Below, piece by piece: positions 33,856 to 42,964 of a DNA stretch of 54,856 bases. The translations under genes were made by a program, and so were the position numbers. The notes beneath the pieces were generated by a model. The model saw nothing but the letters and a program-made list of their open reading frames with translations, did not search any database and was not told the origin of the DNA. The DNA comes from Arminella tubonensis. Its GTDB lineage: Bacteria > Pseudomonadota > Alphaproteobacteria > Rhizobiales > Rhizobiaceae. Positions within the stretch are counted from its first letter, which is position 1; each line of letters begins with the position of its first letter. The stretch is taken from contig NZ_PCDP01000053.1 in NCBI RefSeq assembly GCF_003240585.1, forward strand, positions 1 to 54,856. Reading direction: 5' to 3'.

Positions 33856-34160
33856 GATATCGTTTGTCTCGCAGCGGTGGAAACGATTCGGTTGCCGGTG
33901 CCGCTATGGTCAGGGACGCGGCGCGGTGTTCAGGACAAAGCAGCCCTTCGCGACGCTTATCCTTGTTGTACGTTGGCAAGTCACGGATTTCAATCCGGTT
34001 TTCAGGGGATGCACGCGGTCGAAGTGTCGGCCGCGCTTGATGTTAAAGCGCGGTGTTGTATGGTAACCATGCAACTATAAAGGTGTCCAGTCGTTTTCGC
34101 GGCTGTGGCGGATCGATTGCCGGGCGTGGGGCGTCGCCCGGTTGCACGCAAGGGGGACCG
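33856..34160. other. Divergent gap between glycerate kinase and FadR-type regulator
   Basis: No gene seen. It holds the promoters of both genes and the palindromic operator at 34056-34074. Confidence 0.5.
34056..34074. promoter_or_regulatory. GntR/FadR-type operator
   Basis: TTGTATGGTAACCATGCAA is a palindrome over 19 bases with one pair mismatched (TTGxATGGT/ACCATxCAA). The centre TGGT-A-ACCA fits the GT...AC core of FadR-subfamily operators. It lies about 90 bases upstream of the adjacent GntR gene and in the shared region with glycerate kinase, so autoregulation and control of the kinase are likely. Confidence 0.65.
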
Positions 34161-34874
34161 ATGACGCTGAAGCTCGACAAGGTCAATCGCGGGCCGCATC
34201 TCTCCACCCTGGTGGCAAGCTCGATCTCGCGCGAGATCGCGCAAGGGCGGCTGAAGGTCGGCGACCAGCTGCCGACCGAGCAGGCGCTGGCGACGACCTT
34301 CGGGGTCAGCCGCAACGTGGTGCGCGAGGCGATCGCCCGGTTGCGCTCGGAAGGCCGGATCTGGTCGCAGCAGGGCCGCGGCGCCTTCGTCGCCGACGTG
34401 CCGAACTCGACGGTGCTGACCATCGACTACGATGCGCTGCAGCAGGCGACGGCGTTTCGCAGCCTGTTCGAGCTGCGTGGTATCCTCGAGGTGCAGGCGG
34501 CAGCGCTCGCCGCCACCCGCCGCACCGATGACGACCTGGCGGCGATGCGCCAGGCGCTGGAGACGATGACCAGCGTGCCCTATGGCAGCGTCGCCTGGCT
34601 GAAGACCGATCTCGAATTCCACCGCACGCTCGCCGCCGCCACCGACAATCCCTACATGGTGCAGTTCCTGGTCTTCGTCTCCGAGCGGGTGCGCGACAGT
34701 ATCCTTGCCTCCGGCAATCAGCAGAAGTCGGAGGATCTGGCCAGCGTCACGCTCGGCGAGCACCAGCGCATTCTCGAGGCTATCGAGGCACGTGATCCAA
34801 AGGCCGCTGCGACCGCAATGCGCCAACATCTGGCAGGCGCTGCCCACCGCGTGGGACTGCCGGACGAGGAATAA
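34161..34874 (+). CDS. GntR/FadR-family regulator
   Basis: A 237-aa regulator. The GntR winged helix (about 15-80) has LKVGDQLPTEQALATTFGVS and NVVREAIARLRSEGRI. The FCD effector domain follows (LFELRGILEVQAAALAA; TDLEFHRTLAAATDNPYMVQ; EHQRILEAIEARDPKAA), with Asp/His residues that usually bind a metal and a carboxylate ligand. Start ATG 34161 has AAGGGGGACCG upstream. A second FadR-type gene follows on the same strand. Confidence 0.88.
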   Translation: MTLKLDKVNRGPHLSTLVASSISREIAQGRLKVGDQLPTEQALATTFGVSRNVVREAIARLRSEGRIWSQQGRGAFVADVPNSTVLTIDYDALQQATAFRSLFELRGILEVQAAALAATRRTDDDLAAMRQALETMTSVPYGSVAWLKTDLEFHRTLAAATDNPYMVQFLVFVSERVRDSILASGNQQKSEDLASVTLGEHQRILEAIEARDPKAAATAMRQHLAGAAHRVGLPDEE

Positions 34875-35006
34875 AGGAAACCCATAGCGTTTTCATATTC
34901 GACTTAGGGCCGAATGGCGGTTGCTTTGCTTTTTCTCCGTCGTTGCGCTAGCAGAAGCGAGACAGAAATCGCATTTGCTCTACTGCAATCAAGGTTTTGG
35001 GAAACG

Positions 35007-35759
35007 ATGACCGAGAAGGACACCGCGCTGTTCAATGCCATCCAGCAGACGCCGAACCTTCGCAGCGGTCTGGTCGACACGCTTGTGACGCAGATCGAAT
35101 CGGGCGATCTGAAGCCCGGTCAGCGCCTGCCGACCGAACAGGCGATCATGACGGCAACCGGCGTCAGCCGGACGGTCGTGCGCGAGGCGCTGGCATCGCT
35201 GCGGGCAAAAGGCCTCATCACCACCCGTCAGGGCCTCGGCGCTTTCGTCGCCAACGATCCCAATCCGCGTTCCTTCTCCATCGTCCCGAACGATCTGGAG
35301 TCGATCGACGAGATTTTGAGCGTTCTCGAGCTGCGTCTTGGCATCGAGGTCGAGGCAGCGGGGCTTGCCGCTCTTCGGCGTGTCGATGAGGACATCGTTC
35401 GCATGCAGGGACGGCTCGACGCGCTCGATGCTGCGGTCGAAGAAGGGCTTTCCGGCTCAGAGGAAGATTTCGCCTTCCACCGCGCCATTCTCGTCGCCAC
35501 GCAGAATTCCTACTACGCCCGACTGTTCGACACCTTCGGTAGCGCCATGGTGCCGCGGCAATGGGCCCGCTTCGATCGCATGACGCCGGCAGAGCGCAGG
35601 CGGCATGCAGCCCGGATGCGCAAGGAGCACTACTCGATCTTCGTCGCCATCCGCGACGGCGATGAGGCTGGAGCGAGACGCAACCTCAGAAATCACCTCA
35701 GCAAAAGCGCGACCAAGTTTGCCGAACTGCGCGATCAGGCCCATCATTCCATCGATTAG
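35007..35759 (+). CDS. GntR/FadR-family regulator, second copy
   Basis: A 250-aa regulator similar in layout to its upstream neighbour. The winged helix has LKPGQRLPTEQAIMTATGVS, TVVREALASLRAKGLI and TTRQGLGAFV; the FCD domain has LELRLGIEVEAAGLAAL, DFAFHRAILVATQNSYYARL and HYSIFVAIRDGDEAGA. Sequence identity to the first copy looks moderate, so they are paralogs or neighbours of independent origin, not a recent duplication. No structural gene is attached, and the target is unknown. Confidence 0.85.
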   Translation: MTEKDTALFNAIQQTPNLRSGLVDTLVTQIESGDLKPGQRLPTEQAIMTATGVSRTVVREALASLRAKGLITTRQGLGAFVANDPNPRSFSIVPNDLESIDEILSVLELRLGIEVEAAGLAALRRVDEDIVRMQGRLDALDAAVEEGLSGSEEDFAFHRAILVATQNSYYARLFDTFGSAMVPRQWARFDRMTPAERRRHAARMRKEHYSIFVAIRDGDEAGARRNLRNHLSKSATKFAELRDQAHHSID

Positions 35760-35861
35760 CCTATTCGGCGGATCGACTCGTGCCGACGATTGTTTCCGCG
35801 GGCGGAAATCCTTATCTGTTCAGATGACGTTTCGAACGGATCAATTGCAGGGATTTTCGAC

Positions 35862-36290
35862 ATGGTTGAGCTGAAGGCAAAGGCAAGACAGACAGGTGCT
35901 ACGGCAATCCTCGGCCGCACCGGATTTCCTCATGTGACGTCGGTGACGGGTGGCGAGATCAATATCGTCACCGCCCCGTCGCAGGTGGGGTTTAATCCGC
36001 TCGACCTGCTCTATGCGTCGCTTTCAGCCTGCCTCGTGCTCAGTGCGCGGATGGCGGCCAGCCAGATGAGTGTGCTCGACAAGCTCACTGAAGTGACCGC
36101 CGCGGTCACTGGCGAAAAGGCCGCCGAAGGCGTTTCCCGCGTCGAGAAATTCAACATTGCCTTCAGGATCAAGGGCGATTTCGATGACGCCACGCGCGAG
36201 GCCATCGCACGCGCGGCCGAAGACGAGATCTGTACGGTGAGCAACACGATCCGCGGCAATCCGGCGTTTTCGACGACGGTCTCGGGGTGA
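35862..36290 (+). CDS. OsmC-family peroxidase-like protein
   Basis: A 142-aa OsmC/Ohr-family protein. Two Cys residues occur at the family positions: LSACLVLSARMAASQM (peroxidatic) and DEICTVSNTIRGNP (resolving, replacing the common CPV). These proteins reduce organic hydroperoxides with a dithiol. Start ATG 35862 is chosen from the family start; the ribosome site is weak (CAGGGA). It is followed by intergenic RIME-type repeats. It is not clearly in an operon. Confidence 0.8.
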   Translation: MVELKAKARQTGATAILGRTGFPHVTSVTGGEINIVTAPSQVGFNPLDLLYASLSACLVLSARMAASQMSVLDKLTEVTAAVTGEKAAEGVSRVEKFNIAFRIKGDFDDATREAIARAAEDEICTVSNTIRGNPAFSTTVSG

Positions 36291-36312
36291 TTGGTGAACT
36301 CGAGGTCGCGGC

Positions 36313-36469
36313 GCCCCCTCATCCGGCCTGTCGGCCACCTTCTCCCCGCACGCGGGGCGAAGGGGATAGACGTGCCTGCCGTCGTCCCTCACCTTTTTGA
36401 TATCCGATAAGCTGCGATGAGCGCAGTCGTCCCCTCTCCCCCGCGGGGAGAGGGTTAGGGTGAGGGGGT
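36313..36469. repeat. RIME-type rhizobial intergenic palindromic repeat pair
   Basis: The first unit near 36313-36369 reads CCCCTCATCCGGCCTGTCGG and later CCTTCTCCCCGC...GGGGCGAAGGGG. The second unit at 36431-36469 has CCCTCTCCCCCGCGGGGAGA followed by GGGTTAGGGTGAGGGG. Both match RIME1-like Rhizobiaceae elements. They lie between convergent genes and may also end transcription. Confidence 0.8.
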
Positions 36470-36494
36470 CTTTGGGAACGGCAATATCCGCCAA

Positions 36495-37037
36495 TCATCG
36501 CGCCGGAAATTCGAAGCCTTCAATATACGGCAACAGTTCCTCGTCCACATCGACGTCGACGACGTTGTTGAAGATCGCGGTGGCGATCATGATGCCGGCG
36601 AAGGCGACGAGGTTGACGAGGGTGGGCTCGTCGTAGCGGGACTTGAGGCGATCCCAGAGCGCATCGGGAACGCCATTGGAATCGATCACCATTGCCTTGC
36701 CGAATTCGATCAGCAGCGCCTCGTCATTGGTCGGTTCGATCGTTTCCGGGTTCAGTCCGGCGTTGATCAGCGCCCGCCGGAGGAAGCCCACTGGGATAAT
36801 CGCCCGGCATTCGATCGCGATCGCCTGGCAGAACAGCCAGACGGCGCGGTCGTCGAGCGCCGGGCGCAGCTCTTCGCGGAGCGTGAACCATTCGGCATAG
36901 ATTCGGTGCGCCACCGGGGAATGCAGCAGCGTCCGCTTCATATTGGTCATGCGCCCGCGCAGGGCGATCTCCCTGTCGTGCTCGGCGCGCGCGGCGTCGG
37001 AGGCCGTGTCGTAATCGAAGTGGGATAGATGGCTCAT
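36495..37037 (-). CDS. Carboxymuconolactone decarboxylase-like protein
   Basis: A 180-aa helical protein of the CMD/AhpD superfamily type (RIYAEWFTLREELRPALDDR, LFCQAIAIECRAIIPVG, VNLVAFAGIMIATAIFNNV). The CxxC redox motif of AhpD is absent (Cys spacing is CQAIAIEC), so peroxidase reduction is doubtful. It lies downstream of the flavin monooxygenase on the same strand (51 bases), and such pairs are frequent in xenobiotic or sulfur-source clusters. Start ATG 37037 replaces a weak upstream TTG. Confidence 0.7.
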   Translation of the reverse strand: MSHLSHFDYDTASDAARAEHDREIALRGRMTNMKRTLLHSPVAHRIYAEWFTLREELRPALDDRAVWLFCQAIAIECRAIIPVGFLRRALINAGLNPETIEPTNDEALLIEFGKAMVIDSNGVPDALWDRLKSRYDEPTLVNLVAFAGIMIATAIFNNVVDVDVDEELLPYIEGFEFPAR

Positions 37038-37088
37038 GGATAGGGCTCTCAAATGGTCGATGTCTTCTGACCGATTTGGCGGCTGATG

Positions 37089-38435
37089 TCACTGAGCTGC
37101 CTGCGCCACCTGCGCGAAGAAACGGTTTTCCGGTCGCGGCAGGCCGAGATGGTCGCGAAGCGTCGTGCCTTCATAGTCGCGGCGGAACAGGCCGCGGCGC
37201 TGTAGTTCCGGAACGAGGCGGTCGGTCACGTCGTCGAGGCCCTGAGGCAGGAACGGGAAGACGACGTTGAAGCCGTCGGAGCCCTCCTCGAAGAGCCATT
37301 GTTCCATCTCGTCGGCAATCGTCTGCGGCGTGCCGACGAAGGCCAGTCCGCCATAGCCGCCGAGACGCTGGGCCAGCTGGCGGACGGTGAGGTTTTCCTT
37401 TTCTGCCAGGCGGATGACCTGCTCGCGGCTGCTCTTGCTGGCATTGGTCTCGGGAATTTCCGGCAGCGGACCGTCGGGATCGAAGCCGGAGGCGTCGTGT
37501 CCCAGCGAGATCGAAAGCGAGGCGAGGGCGCTGTCGTAGTGCACGAGGCTGTCGAGCTTGGCCCGCTTGGCGCGGGCGTCCTCGACGGTATCGCCGACGA
37601 TGACGAAAGCGGCAGGCAGGATTTTCAGATGATCGCGGTTGCGGCCAATGGCCTGCATCCGGCCCTTGATATCTGCATAGAGCGACTTGGCTCCCTCCAG
37701 GTCCCGAGGGGCTGCGAAGACGACTTCCGCGGTTTCGGCGGCCAGTTGGCGGCCGGGTTCGGACTGGCCGGCCTGGACGATGACGGGCCAGCCCTGAGGC
37801 GTGCGGGCGATATTGAGCGGCCCGCGGACCGACAGGCTTTCGCCCTTGTGGGCAAGGACGTGCATCTTTTCAGGATCGAAGAAAATGCCGCTCTCGACAT
37901 CGCGAATGAAGGCGTCATCTGCGAAGCTGTCCCAGAGGCCGGTGACGACGTCGTAGAATTCGCGCGCCCGGTGGTAGCGCTCGTCGTGCTCGACATGTTC
38001 GTCGAGGCCGAAATTCAGCGCCGCATCCGGGTTGGAGGTGGTGACGATGTTCCAGCCGGCGCGTCCTTCGCTGATATGATCGAGCGAGGCGAAGCGACGG
38101 GCGATATGGTAGGGCTGATCGAAGGTGGTGGAGGCCGTGGCAACGAGGCCGATCTTCTCGGTGACCGCGGCAAGAGCGGAGAGCAGGGTGAACGGTTCGA
38201 AGGAGGTCACCGTGTGGCTGCGTTTCAGCGCCTCGACCGGCATGTTCAGCACGGCCAGATGGTCGGCCATGAAGAAGGCGTCGAATTTCGCGGCCTCCAG
38301 CTTTTGGGCAAAGCTCTTGATGTGCTTGAAATTGAAGTTGGCATCCGGGTAGGCGCCGGGATAGCGCCAGGCGCCGGTGTGAAGGCTGACGGGGCGCATG
38401 AAGGCGCCGAGCCTCAACTGCTTCTGTTCAGTCAT
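37089..38435 (-). CDS. NtaA/SnaA/DszA-family FMN-dependent monooxygenase, second
   Basis: A 448-aa luciferase-like monooxygenase. Motifs: RLGAFMRPVSLHTGAWRYPG, FMADHLAVL, GRAGWNIVTTSNPDAALNFG, PVIVQAGQSEPGRQLAAETA. It is the same family as the gene at 21358 but of another subgroup (MRPVSLHTGAWR start). It needs reduced FMN from a partner not found here. Start ATG 38435 has CCGAGGGGATTG upstream. It is upstream of the CMD-like gene, likely in one transcript. Substrate unknown (amine, sulfonate or sulfone type). Confidence 0.86.
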   Translation of the reverse strand: MTEQKQLRLGAFMRPVSLHTGAWRYPGAYPDANFNFKHIKSFAQKLEAAKFDAFFMADHLAVLNMPVEALKRSHTVTSFEPFTLLSALAAVTEKIGLVATASTTFDQPYHIARRFASLDHISEGRAGWNIVTTSNPDAALNFGLDEHVEHDERYHRAREFYDVVTGLWDSFADDAFIRDVESGIFFDPEKMHVLAHKGESLSVRGPLNIARTPQGWPVIVQAGQSEPGRQLAAETAEVVFAAPRDLEGAKSLYADIKGRMQAIGRNRDHLKILPAAFVIVGDTVEDARAKRAKLDSLVHYDSALASLSISLGHDASGFDPDGPLPEIPETNASKSSREQVIRLAEKENLTVRQLAQRLGGYGGLAFVGTPQTIADEMEQWLFEEGSDGFNVVFPFLPQGLDDVTDRLVPELQRRGLFRRDYEGTTLRDHLGLPRPENRFFAQVAQAAQ

Positions 38436-38566
38436 GTAGCAATCCCCTCGGAAAATCATTGGTGATGGAGGCGGACAAGGTCACGCCACTCTGGAATTTC
38501 CTATTGGAGGTAGGAACGCCGTCGGCTCATGCAAAGGGCCGCCGGCATTTATTTGAACGACCGGTT

Positions 38567-39472
38567 TCAGCCGTCGGCGACTTCGGCGTGTCGATTGAAT
38601 ATCCCTGCCACCCAGTCGATGAAGACGCGGACGCGCGGCGACAGCTGGCGGTTGCGCGGATAGAGCAGGGAGACCGGCGTCCGGGTGGGAGCGAAATCCT
38701 TCAATACGGAAACCAGTTCGCCTGATCGCAGGGCATGCTCGGCGTGATAGCGAGGCACCTGGATCATCCCCAGCCCGAGCTTTGCGGCGGCGAAATAGCT
38801 TTCGGCGGCGTTGACCGCGACGGTCGCAGGCAAGGGGTAGTTGCGGACAACGCCGTCGACCGTCAGTTCCAGCGGCAGCAGGCCCCCCGTCGCCGTTGAC
38901 CGGAAGCCAACGATGCGATGGCCCTCCAGCCCATCGGGATGCATCGGCATGCCATGGCGCTCGATATAGGCGGGGGAGGCGAGCGTCACTTCCTCGAGCA
39001 TGGCGACGCGGCGGGCGATCATGTCGCTGTCCTGCAGGTCGCCGACGCGAAGCACGCAGTCGATGCCCTCGCGGACAAGGTCGACCAGCCGGTCGCCCTC
39101 GCTGATGTAGATATCGATGTCGGGATAGGTCTCGAGAAAGGCAGGCAGGCTCGGCAGGACGAAATGCCGGGCAAGCGTTCCGTGCACGTCGACATGCAGC
39201 CGCCCCTTCGGTTTGGCGCCCGCAAAGGCGCTCTCGGCGTCTTCGATATCCGACAGGATGCGCAGGCAGCGCTGGTAATAGGCCTCGCCGTCGAGCGTCG
39301 GGGAGACGTGCCGGGTTGTTCGCTGCAGCAGCCGGACGCCCAGCCTCGCCTCGACCTGCTTGACCGCATCGGTGACTGTCGAGCGCGGCAGCCCGGTGTC
39401 TTCCGCCGCCAGCGTGAAGCTGCGCCTTTCCACGACGCGGGTGAAAACCCGCATGGCATCGAACCGATCCAT
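38567..39472 (-). CDS. LysR-family regulator
   Basis: A 301-aa LysR-type regulator. The winged helix lies in residues 1-62 (MDRFDAMRVFTRVVERRSFT, TGLPRSTVTDAVKQVEARLG). The substrate-binding domain runs from about 90 to 295 (GRLHVDVHGTLARHFVLPSL, LVREGIDCVLRVGDL, NRQLSPRVRVFIDWV). It is divergent from a pair of short-chain dehydrogenases, with a T-N11-A-like palindrome between them; that pair is the probable target. Confidence 0.9.
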   Translation of the reverse strand: MDRFDAMRVFTRVVERRSFTLAAEDTGLPRSTVTDAVKQVEARLGVRLLQRTTRHVSPTLDGEAYYQRCLRILSDIEDAESAFAGAKPKGRLHVDVHGTLARHFVLPSLPAFLETYPDIDIYISEGDRLVDLVREGIDCVLRVGDLQDSDMIARRVAMLEEVTLASPAYIERHGMPMHPDGLEGHRIVGFRSTATGGLLPLELTVDGVVRNYPLPATVAVNAAESYFAAAKLGLGMIQVPRYHAEHALRSGELVSVLKDFAPTRTPVSLLYPRNRQLSPRVRVFIDWVAGIFNRHAEVADG

Positions 39473-39506
39473 CTATTTGTTCGCGATCTTCGGATAGTGA
39501 TGCCGG

Positions 39507-39521
39507 ATAATGCCTGATTAT
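39507..39521. promoter_or_regulatory. LysR-box candidate
   Basis: ATAAT (39507-39511) GCCTG ATTAT (39517-39521) is a small palindrome with T-N11-A spacing. It lies 34 bases from the LysR start and about 70 bases before the SDR start. Confidence 0.5.
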
Positions 39522-39590
39522 GCGCAAAAAGAAAGAGGGCATCCTCTCCTCATTGAAACGCGCTGCGGCGCAGACACGAAGGAGAAAGAT

Positions 39591-40331
39591 ATGTCCGAGA
39601 ATACAAACAAGGTTGCCATCGTCACCGGCGCCTCCCGCGGCATCGGTGCTGCCATCGCCGAGCGGCTTGCATCGGATGGCTTCACTGTTGTCATCAACTA
39701 TTCCGGTAATGCTGCTCCGGCCGAAGAGCTTGCCCGGAAGATCGAGCAGAAGGGCGGCAAGGCGCTGACCTCCAAGGCCGATGTCAGCGACGCAGAAGCA
39801 GTTCGCCGCATGTTCGATGCAGCCGAGGCTGCATTCGGGGGCGTCGATGTCCTCATCAACAATGCCGGCATCATGTCGCTCGCCAAGCTTGCCGACGCGG
39901 ACGACGCAAATTTCGATCGCCAGATCAGCGTCAACCTGAAGGGCACGTTCAATACCCTTCGCGAAGCCGGAAAGCGGCTGCGGGACGGTGGGCGCATCGT
40001 CAACTTCTCCACCAGCGTTGTCGGCCTGAAGCTTGAAGGCTACAGCGTCTACGCGGCCACCAAGGCGGCCGTCGAAACATTGACGGCGATCATGTCCAAG
40101 GAAATGCGTGGCCGCTCGATCACCGTCAACGCCGTCGCTCCCGGCCCGACCGCCACCGACCTCTTCCTCAACGGCAAGAGCGACGAACTGATCGAGCGGA
40201 TGGCGAAGATGAACCCGCTGGAACGCCTGGGCACGCCCGAAGATATCGCCTCGTCCGTCGCCTTCCTCGTCGGGCCTGACGGCGGCTGGATCAACGGCCA
40301 GGTACTGCGCTCCAACGGCGGCATGGTCTGA
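39591..40331 (+). CDS. Short-chain dehydrogenase/reductase (SDR)
   Basis: A 246-aa classical SDR. The cofactor loop is VTGASRGIGAAIAERL and the adenine-ring motif is INNAGIMSLAK. Catalytic Ser (NFSTSVVGL) and YxxxK (YAATK) are present. The NYSGN segment after the second strand suggests NADP preference. GAAGGAGAAAGAT precedes the ATG. It is the first of two SDR genes divergent from LysR, and the substrate is unknown. Confidence 0.88.
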   Translation: MSENTNKVAIVTGASRGIGAAIAERLASDGFTVVINYSGNAAPAEELARKIEQKGGKALTSKADVSDAEAVRRMFDAAEAAFGGVDVLINNAGIMSLAKLADADDANFDRQISVNLKGTFNTLREAGKRLRDGGRIVNFSTSVVGLKLEGYSVYAATKAAVETLTAIMSKEMRGRSITVNAVAPGPTATDLFLNGKSDELIERMAKMNPLERLGTPEDIASSVAFLVGPDGGWINGQVLRSNGGMV

Positions 40332-40383
40332 GCCGCGACGCGTTCGCCACAAGCTCTTCGGCTTTCAGAAAAGGAACAGGATC

Positions 40384-41286
40384 ATGAGCAAGCAAGTCAT
40401 CGTCATAACAGGGGCTTCGAGCGGCTTCGGCGCTCTCACCGCCCGCGCCCTCGCCAGAGCCGGCCACACCGTCTACGCCAGCATGCGCGAAACCGAGGGT
40501 CGCAACGCGCCGCAAGTCGCGGCCGTCGCCGCTTTCTCGTCCGAGAACAATGTCGACCTGAAAGCCGTCGAGCTGGACGTCGCCTCCGACGCGTCGGTCC
40601 AGGCGGGGATTGCCAGGGTGATCGAGCAGGAAGGACATATCGACGTCATCATCCACAATGCCGGCCACATGTCCTTCGGCCCGGCGGAAGCGTTTACGCC
40701 CGAACAATTTGCCGAGCTGTTCGACATCAACGTACTGTCCACCCAGCGCGTCAACCGCGCGGCACTTCCATATCTGCGCAAGCAGGGCACGGGCCTCGTG
40801 GTCTGGGTATCTTCGTCGAGCACCCGTGGCGGCACGCCTCCATACCTGTCGCCCTATTTTGCCGCCAAGGCAGCGATGGATTCCCTTGCCGTCTCCTACG
40901 CTTCGGAACTTACCCGCTGGGGCATCGAGACTTCGATCATCGTTCCCGGCGCCTTCACCAAGGGGACGAACCACTTCGCACATTCCGGCTCTCCGACCGA
41001 CAAGGCTCGTGCCGCCGAGTATGACGAAGGTCCCTATGCCGGAGTTCCGGACCAGGCTCTCAAGGGCCTTGCCGCCCTGGAGCCTGCCGATGCCGACGCG
41101 GGAAGCGTCGCCGTCGCCATCGTCGATGTAGTCGGCATGCCCTTCGGCACAAGGCCGTTCCGCGTCCATATCGATCCGTCGCAGGACGGTGCGGAGATCG
41201 TCAATGGCGTTGCCGACCGTGTCCGTGCCGAGATGTTCCGGCGCATCGGCCTTGAAGATCTGCTGAAGCCGCGGATCAACGCGTAG
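40384..41286 (+). CDS. SDR family oxidoreductase, second
   Basis: A 300-aa SDR, longer than classical members. ITGASSGFGALTARALARAG is at the N-terminus; then HNAGHMSFG, the catalytic Ser in VSSSSTRGG and YFAAK. The C-terminal extension (about 245-300) carries IDPSQDGAEIVNGVADRVRA. AAAAGGAACAGGATC is upstream. It is 52 bases after the first SDR, so co-transcribed. A strong hairpin ends the unit. Confidence 0.86.
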   Translation: MSKQVIVITGASSGFGALTARALARAGHTVYASMRETEGRNAPQVAAVAAFSSENNVDLKAVELDVASDASVQAGIARVIEQEGHIDVIIHNAGHMSFGPAEAFTPEQFAELFDINVLSTQRVNRAALPYLRKQGTGLVVWVSSSSTRGGTPPYLSPYFAAKAAMDSLAVSYASELTRWGIETSIIVPGAFTKGTNHFAHSGSPTDKARAAEYDEGPYAGVPDQALKGLAALEPADADAGSVAVAIVDVVGMPFGTRPFRVHIDPSQDGAEIVNGVADRVRAEMFRRIGLEDLLKPRINA

Positions 41287-41318
41287 AGCCTTTGGCTCAT
41301 CAGAACACTGTCGCGTCA

Positions 41319-41350
41319 AATCGCCGCTCCAAGACCATGGAGCGGCGATT
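41319..41350. terminator. Strong hairpin after the SDR pair
   Basis: Perfect 13-bp arms AATCGCCGCTCCA (41319-41331) and TGGAGCGGCGATT (41338-41350) with a 6-base loop, 30 bases after the SDR stop. There is no long T-tract. Confidence 0.6.
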
Positions 41351-41440
41351 GGCCGTCCTTGAGAGCCATTTATTCGTTCCGCCGCTTCCCTGTCGGTCGG
41401 ATTGGTATTAAATCGGTCGTTCAGCAGCTGGGATGACTCC

Positions 41441-42649
41441 ATGCAAGATAAAGACATCGCCGAGATTGCTGCATGGCTCATGCAGCAAGGTCTGAAAGGT
41501 ACGTCGGAGGCCGATCTGCTTGCGGGCTTCTGCGAGGCGTGCCGCAGACACGGTCTCAACATGGACCGCGGCATGGCGTTGATGGATACGCTGCACCCAG
41601 TGTTCGAAGGACGGGCTTTCCGTTGGGACAGTACGGAGATCATCGAACCTGTTTTCGAATACGGTCCTTCCGTCGAGGGGATCGCCGCTGAAACCTGGCA
41701 GAAATCGGCCTTCTATCATCTGCTGGAAAACAAACTCGACGAGGTGCGCCGCCGCATCGGCTTCGGCGACCCCGCCGATTTCTACCTGCTCGATACGTTG
41801 AAGGATGCCGGCTACACCGACTTCATCGCTTTCTGCCATCGCTTCGAGGAGGCCGGCACGATCGGCGAGATGGACTGCTTTTTCTCGCACTTCTCGACGA
41901 TGTCCAGAGAAGGTTTTTGCGATGACGACCTCTCCGTCCTGCGCCGGCTCGTCCCTGCTCTGGCTCTGGCGATCAAATGCACGGCGCTCGGACGGATTGC
42001 CCGCACCATTGCGGAGGTCTATCTCGGCGAAGATGCGGCGCGACATGTTCTCGAAGGCAAGATCACTCGCGGCAAGACGGAGCGCATTTCGGCAGCGCTG
42101 TGGTTTTCGGACCTTGCCAACTACACCCGCATCTCGGACACGGCTGAACCGGACGAGATCATTCCGATGCTGAACGACTACGCCGATGCCGTGATTTCAT
42201 CGATCCATGAGGCCGGCGGCAACGTGCTGAAGCTGATGGGCGACGGGACGCTGGCGATTTTCAAGGCGGAGGAGATGAGCGAAGCCTGCGCGGCGGCGCT
42301 GAAGGCGGAATCACTGCTGCGCCAGCGGTTGGGAGATCTGAATTCCCAGCGCCAGATCGAGGGCCGGCCGGTGACGGAGGTGTATCTCGGCCTCCACATC
42401 GGCGACGTCTTCTATGGCAATATCGGCAGCCAGGACCGGCTGGACTTCACCGTCATCGGTCCCGCAGTCAACGAGGTGAGCCGCATCGCCTCGATGTGCC
42501 ACTCGGCGGATCGCGATATCCTGATGTCCGCCAACTTCGTCGCCGCGGCTCCGGTTGCGCAACGAAACGAACTGGTCTCCGTCGGCCGCTATGCATTGCG
42601 TGGCGTCAAGCGCGCGCAGGAATTATTCACGCTGATTTCCGCGGGCTGA
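41441..42649 (+). CDS. Class III adenylate/guanylate cyclase
   Basis: A 402-aa soluble cyclase. Residues about 1-190 form an alpha-rich N-terminal region (LMQQGLKGTSEADLLAGFCE; ENKLDEVRRRIGFGDPADF) found in rhizobial cyclases. The catalytic domain runs from about 210: WFSDLANYTRISD (first metal Asp), LKLMGDGTLAIF (second Asp), and VIGPAVNEVSRIASM with the transition-state Asn and Arg. The key residues are intact, so activity is likely. Start ATG 41441 replaces an upstream in-frame ATG (41402) that lacks a ribosome site. Rhizobia carry many such cyclases. Confidence 0.85.
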   Translation: MQDKDIAEIAAWLMQQGLKGTSEADLLAGFCEACRRHGLNMDRGMALMDTLHPVFEGRAFRWDSTEIIEPVFEYGPSVEGIAAETWQKSAFYHLLENKLDEVRRRIGFGDPADFYLLDTLKDAGYTDFIAFCHRFEEAGTIGEMDCFFSHFSTMSREGFCDDDLSVLRRLVPALALAIKCTALGRIARTIAEVYLGEDAARHVLEGKITRGKTERISAALWFSDLANYTRISDTAEPDEIIPMLNDYADAVISSIHEAGGNVLKLMGDGTLAIFKAEEMSEACAAALKAESLLRQRLGDLNSQRQIEGRPVTEVYLGLHIGDVFYGNIGSQDRLDFTVIGPAVNEVSRIASMCHSADRDILMSANFVAAAPVAQRNELVSVGRYALRGVKRAQELFTLISAG

Positions 42650-42661
42650 CCGTTCTATTCC

Positions 42662-42964
42662 TCAGGGCCGCAGATCGCTGCCGGGTGCGCAAACCCAGAC
42701 GGCGCAGCTGTTCGTGTCCGAGGCGGGGAAATAGTCGCGTTTGCCGGTGCCGCTGCCGAAACACACGACCGGATCGGCAACGGCCCGATCATAGATCGGA
42801 AGGCCCGGCGGGCTTTTCGATGTGTAGCGCAGGATTACAGCCCTATCCCTCTGGATAAGCGCGTGAATTGCAGAGCAGGAGATCTGCGTCGAGACCTGTG
42901 TGGATATTGCCAACGCGGGGGAGGCGATACCCACGAGCGCAAGGCCAAGCATGATCGTTCTCAT
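42662..42964 (-). CDS. Small exported Cys-containing protein
   Basis: A 100-aa protein. A signal peptide (MRTIMLGLALVGIASPALA) is followed by a mature part with five Cys (ISCSAIHALI, PVVCFGSG, NSCAVWVCAPG) that may pair as disulfides. GGGAG lies upstream of ATG 42964. The reading frame stays open to 43411 but the extension has no signal-like start and opposes the adenine deaminase leader, so I reject it. Function unknown. Confidence 0.65.
   Translation of the reverse strand: MRTIMLGLALVGIASPALAISTQVSTQISCSAIHALIQRDRAVILRYTSKSPPGLPIYDRAVADPVVCFGSGTGKRDYFPASDTNSCAVWVCAPGSDLRP

Noticed and set aside
38481..40352. 623-codon minus-strand frame across LysR and the SDR
   Set aside because: It spans two divergent, well-recognised genes and has shadow-type composition.
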